A stretch of 62,000 nucleotides of DNA from Mesostigma viride (taxonomy: Eukaryota > Streptophyta > Mesostigmatophyceae > Mesostigmatales > Mesostigmataceae): contig RPFO01000312.1 in assembly GCA_009746045.1 (NCBI GenBank), positions 3,517,714-3,579,713 on the forward strand, read 5' to 3'. Under the pieces are notes generated by a model that saw only the letters and a program-made list of their open reading frames with translations, searched no databases and was not told the DNA's origin. Both the position numbers and the translations under genes were made by a program. Shown one piece after another: positions 9,973-20,200 of the stretch (its first letter is position 1; every line of letters starts with the position of its first letter).

Positions 9973-11829
9973 GCTCGGAGAAGGAAGAGGGGAGGAGGAA
10001 GAGGGAGGAGGAAGAGGGGAGGAGGAAGAGGGGGAGGAGGATATTGCTGAGGGGCACCCGCCCGGGGTGGGTGGGGGGCAGGCGGAGGGGGAGAAAGGGG
10101 ATGGGGATGGGGAGGAGGGAGGAGGGGGGAGGGGGAGAGGGACGGGGGAGGAGATGGAAGGGGAGGGAAAAAGCGCAGTCGGGATGATGGAGGCTCGCGG
10201 GAGGAGACAATGGGGGGGATGAAGACAAAAGGGGGGGAGGTAAGCGCCAGCGTGCTGGTGAAGGAGACTCGAGGCCTGTCGTTGGAAACGCCGGCGGGCG
10301 TATCTGTGATGAGGAGGGGGATCGCCAGCGGGAGGGAGGCTCGCGGCCTGTTACTGGAAACGCCGGCGGGCGTATCTGTGATGAGGAGGGGGATCGCCAG
10401 CAGGAAGGAGGCTCGCGGCCTGTTACTGGAAACGCCGGCGGGCGTATCTGTGATGAGGATGGGGATCGCCAGCAGGAAGCAGGCTCGCGGCCTGTTACTG
10501 GTAGCGCCGGCGGGCGTTCCCGATTTACGGGAGGCGGTCGTGTCCAACAGTGGGAATGAGGCCTCGTCAGGATTCATGGGGACCCCCGGTTGAGGGGACC
10601 CCCGCCCTCGCCTCGGTTTCTTTGGGTCTGGGTGACGATCCCGTACCGTCGTCAGGAAGGACGGTTGTGATGACTTTGCCCCCCCGCTCGACGGGGATGG
10701 AGCAATGCCCGAACACGATACTGCTGAATGAGGATGACGATCCGGAGCCGTCGGCTGACACGGATTTTGTTGCGAGCACCCCACTGCAGAAGAGGGTATT
10801 GGAGGCTCGTAACGTGGAGGGTCCGCCGAAAGTCTCAGGTGGAGGGCCGGCGTTTGCCGGATTGATGCGCCCGACTGAGGTGGTCGATGTTGAGGCGCCG
10901 CCAGGGACATCGGCCGGACACTATACCGCATTGATGGAGCCCTTCGATCGACCAAGGATGCCCTTCCACGCTCCAACGGTACATTCGGCCGGTAAATTTC
11001 ATTTTCAATAAACGAGTTTAATAAGTACCTTAATATATATTTCTACATAAGTTTTTTTGCATCAGTCCATGGCTTCATTGATTTCTCACACGACCCTTCC
11101 GTATTCATGTTAATTGGCATGTGCTTACGTGCAGGGAAAGGCGAAGAAGAAACTCCAGTTCGGTTTCCCCGTGGATCCGCGTCTGGGACTGTGTCCAGAG
11201 AGGCCGGCCGTGTTGTTGGCCAGGCCGCGGTCGGCGAACCAGTTGCACAACCGGGGGCGGGAGGGGACGAGCTCCCACCCAACGCACCAACTCACGCACC
11301 AGCCTTACCGTGCGGTCAGCCAGAAAAAACGTACGAAGAGTTGATGGCAGAGGCGGCGGCTGCGCAGGGGCAGAAGGCAAAACGTCGGGGAGGGGGCAGG
11401 CGAGGGGCGGGGCAGGAGACGGAGGGTGCCGACGAACCTGCACAGCCGCAGAAGGGTGGTGGTCAGGGCAGAGATGCGACGGCCGAAAACCGAATCAGGG
11501 ACGTTCGGCCGGACGTCCGGATGCGCTTTATGGATGGCGCGAAACTGAGTCGCGGAGGTTGGAGTTCGAAATGGGTAGACGAGGTGTGCATAAACTGGGA
11601 GCACAAGTACCCCAAGAAGGAAGATTTTCCGCTCTTTGGCACCCTCCTGGGCAAAGAGAGGGAGAAGGTGGTGTTCAGATGGTTTGATGAAGGGCACGAC
11701 CTCGGTTGGAGTAATGAGTGCGAGCAAAAGTTTCGTTTCCCTCTGAAGTTCGCTAGAGAACATGTTACTCTCCTGAAGGAAGGCGCCAGCTGGGACAACA
11801 TTCCTTCATATCGACCTGGCAAGCGATGA
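4821..11829 (+). CDS. Large eight-exon orphan gene (about 1,800 residues)
   Basis: Coding exons inferred from GT-AG sites that keep frame: 4821-5495, 5617-5673, 5801-5881, 6006-6512, 6955-8140, 8397-10239, 10571-10991, 11135-11829. The first six introns fall between codons (phase 0) and the last is phase 1. The start follows TTGCAG. The protein opens Pro/Gly/Ser rich, has basic GKGKGKE-type linkers, two long helical globular regions in exons 5 and 6, a run of 13 Asp (9933-9971), then a G-rich coding tract and a final globular exon. I recognise no domain. Frames break inside exon 5 at G7 (7578-7584) and G6 (8070-8075); one extra G at each restores a continuous frame into the next exon. The frame at 10,030-10,239 cannot be fixed through its G runs. 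AATAAA is at 12053. Four introns hold island motifs. Confidence 0.7.
5937..5957 (+). repeat. Island motif copy inside intron 3
   Basis: TTACGACGGCCGGCGTTTCT within the 5882-6005 intron of the large gene, about 55 bp after the donor and 48 bp before the acceptor CAG. This is the only single-copy intronic instance; the other motif-bearing introns carry three or four. Confidence 0.7.
6513..6954 (+). repeat. Intron 4: three tandem copies of a whole intron
   Basis: Three units of about 150 bp begin near 6504, 6652 and 6804. Each starts with a sequence like the exon end plus donor (GGGAATGAGGTAAGT, GGGAAATGAGCCAAGT, GGGAACGAGGTAAGT), then TACCTCTG, GTGAGGGGGGCT, AGGTTTCATGTAGG and the motif at 6570, 6721 and 6873. 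The first unit ends with TTTCGCATCG, resembling the true acceptor region TTCGCATCAACGCAG at 6954. So the ancestral intron, with its donor, appears triplicated in tandem. The second donor has decayed (GCCAAGT) but the third is intact. Confidence 0.8.
8150..8306 (+). repeat. Intron 5: three tandem units with the island motif
   Basis: Within the 8141-8396 intron the motif (TTGCGACCGCCGGCGTTTCT and ATGCGACC variants) occurs at 8150, 8219 and 8286, spaced 69 and 67 bp. Related flanks (TATAAG, GGTTTTC, ATGCCAT, TCGGTCAAG or TTGGTCAAG) show the whole unit of about 68 bp was duplicated. The first copy starts nine bases after the splice donor. Confidence 0.8.
10264..10551 (-). repeat. Intron 6: four 72-bp units carrying the motif in reverse
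   Basis: Units start at 10264, 10336, 10408 and 10480, exactly 72 bp apart, and contain GAAACGCCGGCGGGCGTATC or a close variant at 10284, 10356, 10428 and 10500. Read on the minus strand this matches the 5' satellite form. The period is a multiple of three and one plus-strand frame stays open across all units (24-residue repeat with ETPAGVSVM). Because a good donor (GAG/GTAAGC, 10239) and an acceptor that restores frame (GTCAG, 10570) enclose it, I place it in an intron. A coding repeat is the alternative. Confidence 0.7.
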
Positions 11830-12052
11830 TGGGCGAGGACTTTGCACGAAATCGCGTTTTGCACGTAATTGCCCACCGCAACGTGGAGAAATGCAGATGT
11901 ACATAGTAGTTGGATCAGTTACCGTGACTTTGGGCAGTTTAGTAGTTGGGGTGACGTGTCCAATGTATATATGGTGGGGCGCGTCCAAGGGGGTCCACGC
12001 TGATTGAGCACTTGCATGTGTTCTTTCAACATATTCGGACATGTATGAAATG

Positions 12053-12330
12053 AATAAATTGTTTGGACGATTGCAAATTGATTGATTGAAGAATGAGATA
12101 CCATTAATAATTGAAAAATGTAAAACCTCATTGTGAATTTGTACTTCAAACTTTCACATGCATGCCCCAAATTGTGCATTTGTGCAGGTTTTAATTATGA
12201 GAAGTAGCATTTCTCTACAAATATTGAGAAATTTAGGGGCACTTGGGGTTGTTGGCCATGTTCATTCATGATAAAATGGACTTTTTATGCTGTAACATCA
12301 TATTCCACTAGTCCAAAACGCTGCTTTCAT
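12053..12330 (+). other. 3' flank of the large gene; otherwise empty
   Basis: AATAAA at 12053-12058 is a plausible polyadenylation signal about 220 bp after the stop at 11829. The following about 270 bp are AT-rich and hold nothing I recognise up to the edge of the L1-like relic. Confidence 0.5.
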
Positions 12331-13489
12331 GACGTCAAAAGTACCAGCAATGGCCCTAGGTTGGAGCAGTAGATGTTGGGGACGCCCTGCTGTCGGCTGC
12401 CCCGGGCGTCGAATACGGCCAGGAAATCATCCCTGTGCGACATAGCGGCCTGTTCTTCTGCTGACATCTTGTCGGCGTCCTTCAGCACAATCCGGAGCAC
12501 CTTCAGATCTGGCTGAGGTGCCAGCTGTCGCGACGGTTTCACCCCAGGAAACCGCAATCTGATGCGAGTGAGCCGACGAGACGATGATCAGATTCCACCG
12601 TGCTGACAGAATCTTGCAGGACGCGAGCATCGACAACTGAGGGGCGCTGAGCCCGGCGTACACAGACATAGTCAAGGCACACCACCCGATCCGACGGCCC
12701 AAAAAAGGTGGCCAGCTGCTCAGCGGGGCGTGCGAAAGAAGCATTGCATGCAACCAGCGCAGATTCTGCCAGCAGATTCGCAAATAAAGGCGTGTTACCG
12801 TTAGCTGTCGTGTTGGGTGGGGAATACTGAGCGCCCCCAGTGCCAACTGGCAGCGAGGCGTTGGCGTCGAGCAGCATAACCAGGAAGTGCCGAGCTGGGA
12901 TGCTGGCCTCCTCCTCCTTGAGGGCGTCGAAGAAGGCCTCACGTTCCGCCTGAGCTCGACCCGCATGTGGTGCATATCCCACGATAACGGTTAGCGTGTG
13001 GTGTGAATGGCCCTCAGTGGCTGAAAAAGTGGCCACTAGCACACGCGGGGAACGCAGCACGATGGACTGGAGCTGCTCTGATGCTGCCGGCGAGCACAAG
13101 AGGCCCACACCACCTTGGCCCGGCGCGTCGCCGCCACCATAGTGGAACCGCCAGCCTGCACGCAGGTCGTCGACCAGCAGACCGTTGACCGCGTGCTGAG
13201 GGTCAACGGTGCGTCGGTGCTCCTGGACTCCAAGAACAGCGATCTTGTTGTCGGCGCACAGGGCGATCAGCTCGTCGACGCGTTGGCGTGCTGGGGTGCC
13301 GCCGCTCGTAGAAGGATCTGCAGGGAGGGTGCGCACGTTAAAACTTGCAATACCAAGAATGGGCCGTTGCCCTATTAGCGGGGGGGTGGGGGTGGGGGTG
13401 GGGGTGGCAAAGGGTAGTGCTGGAGGTGGGGGTGGGGATGGGGGGGGTGGGGGAGGGGGAGGGTGGCGATTGGGGTTAATGCTTGTCAA
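12330..13489 (-). pseudogene. LINE ORF2 N-terminal APE endonuclease, truncated
   Basis: Frame 13489-12539 encodes a proline-rich lead, then the metal-dependent endonuclease fold that nicks target DNA: SFNVRTL (Asn), GVQEHR (catalytic Glu), LLDANA (Asp), PSDRVVCLDYV, and ESDHRLV (Asp-His). All key residues are present. The frame ends at 12539, and the following linker (VKPSRQLAPQPD...) continues in another frame to about 12330. A single missing base in the C4 run at 12542-12545 would explain the switch. No RT domain follows. Confidence 0.85.
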
Positions 13490-13727
13490 CGCATGGAGGC
13501 TTGCTTTCAGGACGGATATGCGTCGTCTCCGTCCTGGCTGGGGTCGCCGGCGTGTCGACTGGGCCTCGTCCCGCTCAAGGCGGGCTAGGAGGCGTGTGAG
13601 GCTGGTATTAAAATTGGCGGGAAGGTTGACCGTGGCGTGCCTGGCGACCTTGCATCCTGATCATGCTCGCACGGTGCGACATGAGGATGGAAAGGGGCTT
13701 GTTTATTATAAAGGCTGTGCCCAAAGC

Positions 13728-15122
13728 CTATTGTACCGCGAGGCCGCGAGGGTGTGCCCTTACCGGGCGGCATCCATACCCGGGATGTGCGTAGACGATG
13801 ATGACGCAGCTGGGGCGGGCCTGGTACGGCCCGACTTGTGCCGCTTGTTGGGAGCCGGCGCCTCCGTGCGCTGGCCGTTGATGAATAGCACGGGGGTGTC
13901 GTGGACGAATCATGCGGACGTAGACCTTCTGGCCTTCGTTCCTGGCCTTGATCGCCACGTCGCTGCCCAGCAGACCATTCTTGATGACTAGCTGGGCCGG
14001 TGAGAGGAGGTCGTCGAGGCTCGGCGCGTTTCTCCCGCCTAGGAGCTTGCGGGCCTGGAGTACCTTCACCTTGCTGGCCACATTCGCAAAGGTCACCCGG
14101 ATGGGGCCAGGCTGGCCCGCCATCCAGGCTGCCGACTCAATGCGGATGCGTTCGTTGCCCAGTTGCAGCCGGCCCACGATGAGGCTGTGGTACAGGCGTT
14201 GCGCTAGCATCAGGTCCGTTTCAGGCTGCTGCGCGACCTGAAAATACGGGACCACTATACTGCGTGAGCGCAGGTCCTCCTCGATAGCGCAGTCTTGTGA
14301 GCTGCAGCCCCCCTGCGTGCGGCATCCTCCATCAGGTTGGCAATGTCCGTCTGTTTGACCATGTTAGCGTAGCTGGTGCATGGCCGGTGCGGGGGCGGCT
14401 GGTTGGGGCGGGCTGGTCAGGGCGGCCTTGACCTCGGCAATGCTGGAGTGGAGCTCAGCAGTGTCTTGACGGATAACGGTGGACAAGGCGCCGAGTTGGG
14501 CAGCCATGTCTGCGACTTTCTTATTGAGCTTGTGCAGGTCTGCTTCCGGGGAAGCATCGGGGGTGTTGGCGGTGCCGTGCTCGGCGTCCTCGAAAGCGGC
14601 AAAGAGTGCCCGGAGGCAAGGGGCCTGCGCGTGACTCAAGAAAACAGAAAGTCGAAGCTGTGGCTCGTCCAATTCGTCGAGCTCGTTCACTGGAATGGTC
14701 CCGCCAGACGCGTAAGGAAAATATATCTCCTTGCCGGTGTCGTGCAGGTGGCGCAGGATAGCCTGTGCCTGCTCGGCGGTAAGCGAAAAGAACCGCTGCT
14801 CGTCGACAATCTGGCCAGGCATGAAGTCCGCTGGGTCAAACTCAGCGTCGGCGATGGCGTCGTCGTTGTCGTCGTCAAGGGGGTCGTTCTCACGGGAATC
14901 CTCGCTAGAAAAAGGAGCCGCAGGCGGAGCCGGGATCTGGCTGTCCATCTCGTCGGCGGGGCCGGTGCAATGCCGCTTAGACGAAACGTTAATGGCGGCA
15001 TCAGCAGACGATGGCTGGGTCGCAATGGTGTCCACCGCGTCGACTAGTTGCGTGATGGTGTGAGGCGCTGAATCCCCCCCATCGGCGGGGGAGTGGGAAG
15101 CGGCTGAAGGTGATTCCGCCAT
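13728..15122 (-). pseudogene. LINE ORF1-like RNA-binding protein, broken
   Basis: Frame 15122-14364 begins MAESPSAASHSPADG. It has an acidic low-complexity region and a helical, coiled-coil-like segment (KLNKKVADMAAQLGALSTVIRQ). After a disrupted stretch, 14255-13728 encodes a segment resembling the L1 ORF1p C-terminal region (IRVTFANVASKVKVLQARKLL, then KVYVRMIRPRH). L1 ORF1p is an RNA chaperone that coats the element RNA. Between the two pieces the sensible reading moves to another frame, so the gene is dead or mis-sequenced. Confidence 0.7.
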
Positions 15123-15130
15123 GGCTACTT

Positions 15131-15469
15131 TCCGGAAAATACGATCCCTGCCTGCGCTGCGTTTTTTGATATTGCGCTAAATCTTGGGCGATGGCGGCTG
15201 AAAATTATATCATCGTGTTCGTCATCAAAAGACGCTTCTACTGCAATTTACCCGACCAAATTTCATGCCCGGATGTAAAAGTTATGAGCATTCTCGGCAT
15301 CCATAGCTCGCCACACCGTCCCTCCCCCCTAGCATGCGCATTGAGGCAGGCCACAAGGTACTATACTAATCCTAGACTATAACACAGCAAGAATTGCTTC
15401 TTGACCAAGTGCTCATGTGCTCCTTGACACCACCGACGATGTGGACGCCCGCTGGGCCAGGCTCTGCTC
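15131..15469. other. Intergenic, no gene seen
   Basis: Between the L1-like ORF1 start and a LINE RT fragment. Nothing recognisable; short open frames only. Confidence 0.5.
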
Positions 15470-15755
15470 GCTCAACTCCTAGTGGCACTCGAAGGACCTT
15501 GGCGAGGACCACAAACGCGTGCTCTTCTTAAGGTCTTGGTCAGATGTCACAGTGCTCACATACGGCGCCGATGCATGTCGACGCTCACGGACAAGCTGGT
15601 CACCCGGCTGCCGAACGGCACAGTATACACGATGCTCCGAAAGACCTGTCCTGAATACATGTACGTCGGGTTCTCCACGCATAGATCGCTATCTAAGTCT
15701 TTGTACAAGGGTATGCCCCGTATTACGGATGAGATTAGGCAGCGTAGGATATAGC
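15470..15755 (+). mobile_element. LINE ORF2 C-terminal fragment
   Basis: Encodes LALEGPWRGPQTRALLKVLV..., LPNGTVYTMLRK and SLYKGMPRITDEIR. This lines up with the region after the RT in the LINE copy ending at 25109 (ALEGPGRASQAHALLEVLV, LDGTVYRMLRQ, PLYQGMPRISDEIT). It is therefore a short copy of the same family, in the opposite orientation to the L1-like element next door. Confidence 0.75.
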
Positions 15756-15769
15756 AATTGTAGGAGATC

Positions 15770-16015
15770 TTGCTCGAAGCAGAAAGGTCAGCAGACACCG
15801 CCCTAGCTTGGTCTGGCCGGCCCCCAGCGGCTTGTTGGCCAGCGCGGCTAGGGTGGCATTTCCTGACCTTGGGCAAGCTAGAGAAACAGGACCTGTTTAA
15901 GGTCGTGGTCCTCCCTGTTCTCATTCAGACGTACGCCGGGGGCCGAGACGTGGACTCATTCTCACCGCAGACCTTGCCAACAAGCTCTGGACGGCGCGGT
16001 CACCAACATGGCCAC
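15770..16015 (+). mobile_element. Second, more decayed LINE ORF2 C-terminal fragment
   Basis: 15870-15990 encodes LEKQDLFKVVVLPVLIQTYAGG followed by DVDSFSPQTL, a degraded version of the same region (RMLFLRSSS..., LTYGAEAWTLMDTL). It is in tandem behind the first fragment. Identification rests on this short similarity only. Confidence 0.4.
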
Positions 16016-16021
16016 ACTGAC

Positions 16022-16190
16022 GGATTACGTTTACGTCAATTTACGTAACGTCTTTACGTGGAACGTAACATAGAAACGTAACGTAAAGGGGGTACGTAGA
16101 GGTCTTACGTGCCATTTTGTCGCCACGTAAAGCGTAACGTAAACCAACGTACGTAAACCACGTAATTTCGTAAATGACGTAACGTCTACG
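16022..16190. repeat. Dense TTACGT/ACGTAA cluster
   Basis: About fifteen copies of ACGTAA or its complement TTACGT in about 165 bp, several overlapping as TTTACGTAACGT or AACGTAACGTAA. Spacing is irregular, so this is not a simple tandem repeat. It could be a clustered protein-binding site, a degenerate low-complexity repeat or part of a transposon end. Confidence 0.75.
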
Positions 16191-17290
16191 CCCAACCCTG
16201 GTTTATTCCCTTGGTTATTAGTCTTGGTTCCCAACACGTGTGCGTCAACCTGGTGCCACCGGGATCGGGGCGAAAGGTTCTGATCCACGCGCCGGAAGCC
16301 CGGAACACGGGAACTCGCGAAGCCCTTGTCAGTTGTCAGCTCAGAACTGACTAGATAGTTCCTGGGTAGTTACAACAATGCAACTCGGGCGTCCTTGTCA
16401 GCATTTTTTGCTGACCTCATTATGGCTGGAAAATATGATGGAGAAAAATGAATGGAGGAAAATATTGATTTCACTTCATTGCAGCAGAAGCCAATTCTGA
16501 TGTGGTCTCCAACCAGACAGGACTGAGCATATACGGAGGACGGAGGACGATCTGCGCAGAATCATGGGGGATTTCAGCTGACCCCACGTGACTGACATGA
16601 GGCCGTCTGATCACCGCTTGTTTACGGGGGCGTACAAATCAGCAGCATATTTACTTCCCCGTTCAGAGCCCGTTCGGAAAGGTGCCCGCCTCGGTCTCCG
16701 CTGACGACCTGTCAACGGCACTTTTCGAGTATGCTTACGCAGCCCTCGCAGCTCACAGTGTAATAATCCCGTCTCCAGGACCAGTCGCATACTAGAGCCT
16801 CGCGGTTCGAAATGAGGCGTGCCCTCATTTACGCGCCAAGCGATCCCGGCGATCCCGGTTCAACGATAACGATGCTGACTAGGAGACGAGGAAAAGTGCT
16901 CTGGACTACGTCACACATCCTTGTCGTACTCATACCAAATACGTTCAGCTCAACCTTTCTCCACGTGGCGCCCAGCACTTCCGTCAAGTGGCGAATTCGT
17001 CAGAACCTAGTCGTCACTTGTCAAGATGCAGATATATCGCGATGTGGCCAGTTGTATGGCGTCATTCGGCTTTTGTCCTCGTGCGCCGACGAAAGCAATT
17101 TATGATCCACTAACCGTGGCCTCAAACGTCGGATCTCCGATGCAAAACGTCGGCGACCATTGTGAAAACAAGGATGTTCATTTCGTGAATGATCGTCTCC
17201 GCAAGCAGGCAAACTGCAACAAGCATTTGTGTACTGTAGTATAGACGCCGTCGTGTTTTACCCACTAGCTCCCGCTCTGCAGGCAAAAGC
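16191..17290. other. Upstream region of the Ig-repeat gene
   Basis: No repeat family or confident exon recognised. Short open frames are at chance level. No clear TATA box was found near 17,200. Confidence 0.4.
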
Positions 17291-20200
17291 ATGGCGGGCA
17301 TGGTGTTGCTCCTTGCAGCCGCCCTCCTGTGCAGCGCAGCTGCGTTGGTGGCCGCGAACTCATACACCTACACCTACGTCGGCCCCAAGTTTACAGTGGG
17401 CACTGACCATCTCGAGGTGTCCTTCACAACCTCGGCACCGTTAGCGCCATCCAAGAGCTACCTCGCGAAGGTAGATGCCAGCGTCGTTGCCGGAAGCATC
17501 AAGGTTATGGGACCAAACGGTCTAGTCTCCGGCTTGAATCTCGCCCTGACCACCTTCCAAGTGCACACCGACGCTACCGCCAGCGCGAGCACCCATGGCA
17601 TTGACTCATGGTTCATGATGGGAGACTTCACCGCGGTCACGGGGACGACCCGCGTCAACTACCAGGCCTACACCATGAACTCGATGCTGTTTATTCCCGG
17701 TTCGGACATCCCGGGGGCGATCGGCCTGATCACCGGCCACTACAATTATGACCAGGCAACGATCATCAGCTTCTACCCTTCCTGCACGGGCATCCCCGGG
17801 TGCCAGGTGGGTGGCAGCGGCCAGGCCTACGTCGGCAACTACAGCGCGATCATCAACCCGGCGAATAGCAACCCCTCCTTCTGGAAGCTCACATCGAGCA
17901 CGTCCACGGTCGTCATCACCGGTTCCCTGCCCACCGCCACGGTCAACTCAGCCTACAGCAGCTCAGGTCTCTCGGCCACAGGTGGCGTGGCACCCTACAC
18001 CTGGAGCGCGGCCAGCCTCCCGGGGGGGCTCTCCATCGACCCCGCCACCGGGCTGGTCTCGGGTACCCCGCTCTCATCCGGCTCGTTCGGCGTGACGGTC
18101 ACCGCTGTCGACAGCACGGGCGCCGTCGGCGTGCTCTCCCTCACGCTCCTGGTCAAGGCGCCCCTGGCCCTCTCAGGGTCCCTACCCAACGGCATCGTGA
18201 ACACCGCGTACAGCAGCAGCGGCGTGACGGCATCGGGCGGCACATCCCCGTACACCTGGAGCGCCTCGGGCCTGCCCGCGGGCCTGACCATGTCTGCATC
18301 AGGCCTCGTCTCCGGCACACCTACCGCCTTGGGCACGTACAGCGTGAACGTCATGGTGACGGACAGCACCGGCGCGACCCTTTCACAGGTTTATTCTGTC
18401 ACCATCACCGTGGCGCCGATCGTGATCAGCGGGACGCTGCCAGGTGGCACCCAGAACGTGGCGTACAGCAGCAGTGCGTTGTCTGCGACGGGTGGGACCG
18501 GCAGCCGCTCGTGGTCCGCATCCGGGCTCCCCGCGGGTCTCAACATTGCGCCCGGCACAGGCGTGGTCTCAGGGACCCCCTCGGTCACGGGCTCGTTCCC
18601 CGTGACCATCACCGTCACCGATAGCGCGACCCCTACGCCCGCGTTGGCCACCAAGTCCATGACGCTCACGATCGCCGCGCCCATCGCGCTGACGATCAGC
18701 GGGACCTTGCCAGGCGGGACCGTGACCGTGGCGTACAGCAGCAGCGGCATGTCGGCGACTGGGGGCTCTGTGCCGTACACCTGGAGTGCCTCGGGCCTGC
18801 CCGCGGGGCTGACCATCGCTGCTGCCACGGGCGTCGTGTCGGGCACGCCCACGACACCGGCCACGTACAGCGCCACCATCAACGTCAAGGATGCGGCGGG
18901 GACCCTCAAGTCGCTGACCGTGTCCATCGTCGTCAAGGCGGCGCTCGGGCTGACCGGGACGCTGTCCGCCGCCACCGTGGGCACGTTCTACAACAGCAGC
19001 GGCAAGCTGACGGCGACCGGCGGGTGGACCGCGTACACGTGGTCGGCCACGGGCCTTCCCACAGGCCTCTCCATCGCGTCGGCCACCGGCACCATCACGG
19101 GCACCTTTACCGCGGCGGGCACGTACCCCGTCACCGTCACCGTGACGGACAGCAAGGGCAACACCAAGTCCACGACGCAGTCCATCGCCGTCACGGTGGC
19201 CGCGCTGGCCATCAGCGGCACCCTGCCAGGCGGGACCAAGGGCGTCGCCTACAGTAGCAGCGCGCTAAGCTCAACTGGCGGCACTGGGACGAAAACCTGG
19301 AGCGCCACCGGCTTGCCCGCGGGGCTGACCATCGCGGCCGCCACGGGCATCGTGTCGGGTACCCCCACCACGGTGGCCACGTATACTGTCACGGTCACCC
19401 TCAAGGATGGGGCAGGGACCACCAAGACCAAGTCGCAGTCACTGGCCATCGCAGCGCCGCCCGCGATCGTGATCAGCGGCACCCTGCCAGGCGGCACCCA
19501 GGGCGTCTACTACAGCAGCAGCGCGCTGACGGCCACGGGCGGCGTGGCGCCGCGCACATGGAGTGCCACGGGCCTTCCCTCTGGGCTGTCCATGGCCTCT
19601 GGCACTGGTGCAGTCACGGGTACTACCCTGGCCACGGGCACTTTTAGCGTCACGGTAACCGTCAAGGATGCCACCGCAACCACAAAGAGCGTGACGCAGT
19701 CCCTGGTGATCGCGCCCGCGCCGCCCATCGTGATCAGCGGCACCCTGCCAGGCGGCACTCAGGGCGTCTACTACAGCAGCAGTGCGCTGACCGCCACGGG
19801 CGGCGTGGCGCCGCGCGGGTGGACCGCCGCCGGCCTGCCCACTGGGCTCACGATTACCTCTGCCACGGGTGTCATCTCTGGGACCCCCTCCGTTGCGGGC
19901 ACGTTCAGCGTGACCGTCACCGTCACGGATGCCGTCGCCACAACCAAGAGCGTGACGCAGTCCCTGGTGATTGATCCACCGCCCGCGCTCGCCCTCGGCG
20001 GTGCCCTGCCAAGCGGGACCCAGGATGTGTACTACAGCGCCATGTTGTCGGCAACAGGCGGCGATGGGTCGTACACGTGGGAGGCGGCCGGCCTCCCGAT
20101 GGATCTGTTCATCGACGCGGCGACCGGCGAGGTGTATGGGACCCCGATTGAGTCCGGCCCGTTCACTGTGACGGTCACTGTGACGGACGGCACGGGGGCC

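Larger units (their letters stand above)
12330..15130 (-). mobile_element. L1-like non-LTR element, ORF1 plus endonuclease, RT missing
   Basis: Read from the minus strand: an ORF1-like protein (15122 to 13728), a GC-rich proline-coding stretch, then an APE-type endonuclease (13489 to about 12330). The order ORF1 then ORF2 endonuclease is that of L1-type LINEs. The element stops before the reverse transcriptase. Target-primed integration normally loses the 5' end, so loss of the 3' end suggests later deletion or rearrangement. No tail or target duplication was found at 12330. Confidence 0.8.

Noticed and set aside
9798-10976. Minus-strand proline/serine-rich frame of 392 codons
   Set aside because: Arises from GA-rich exon end, Asp run and the 72-bp array read backwards. 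The plus-strand exons and splice sites explain the region better.
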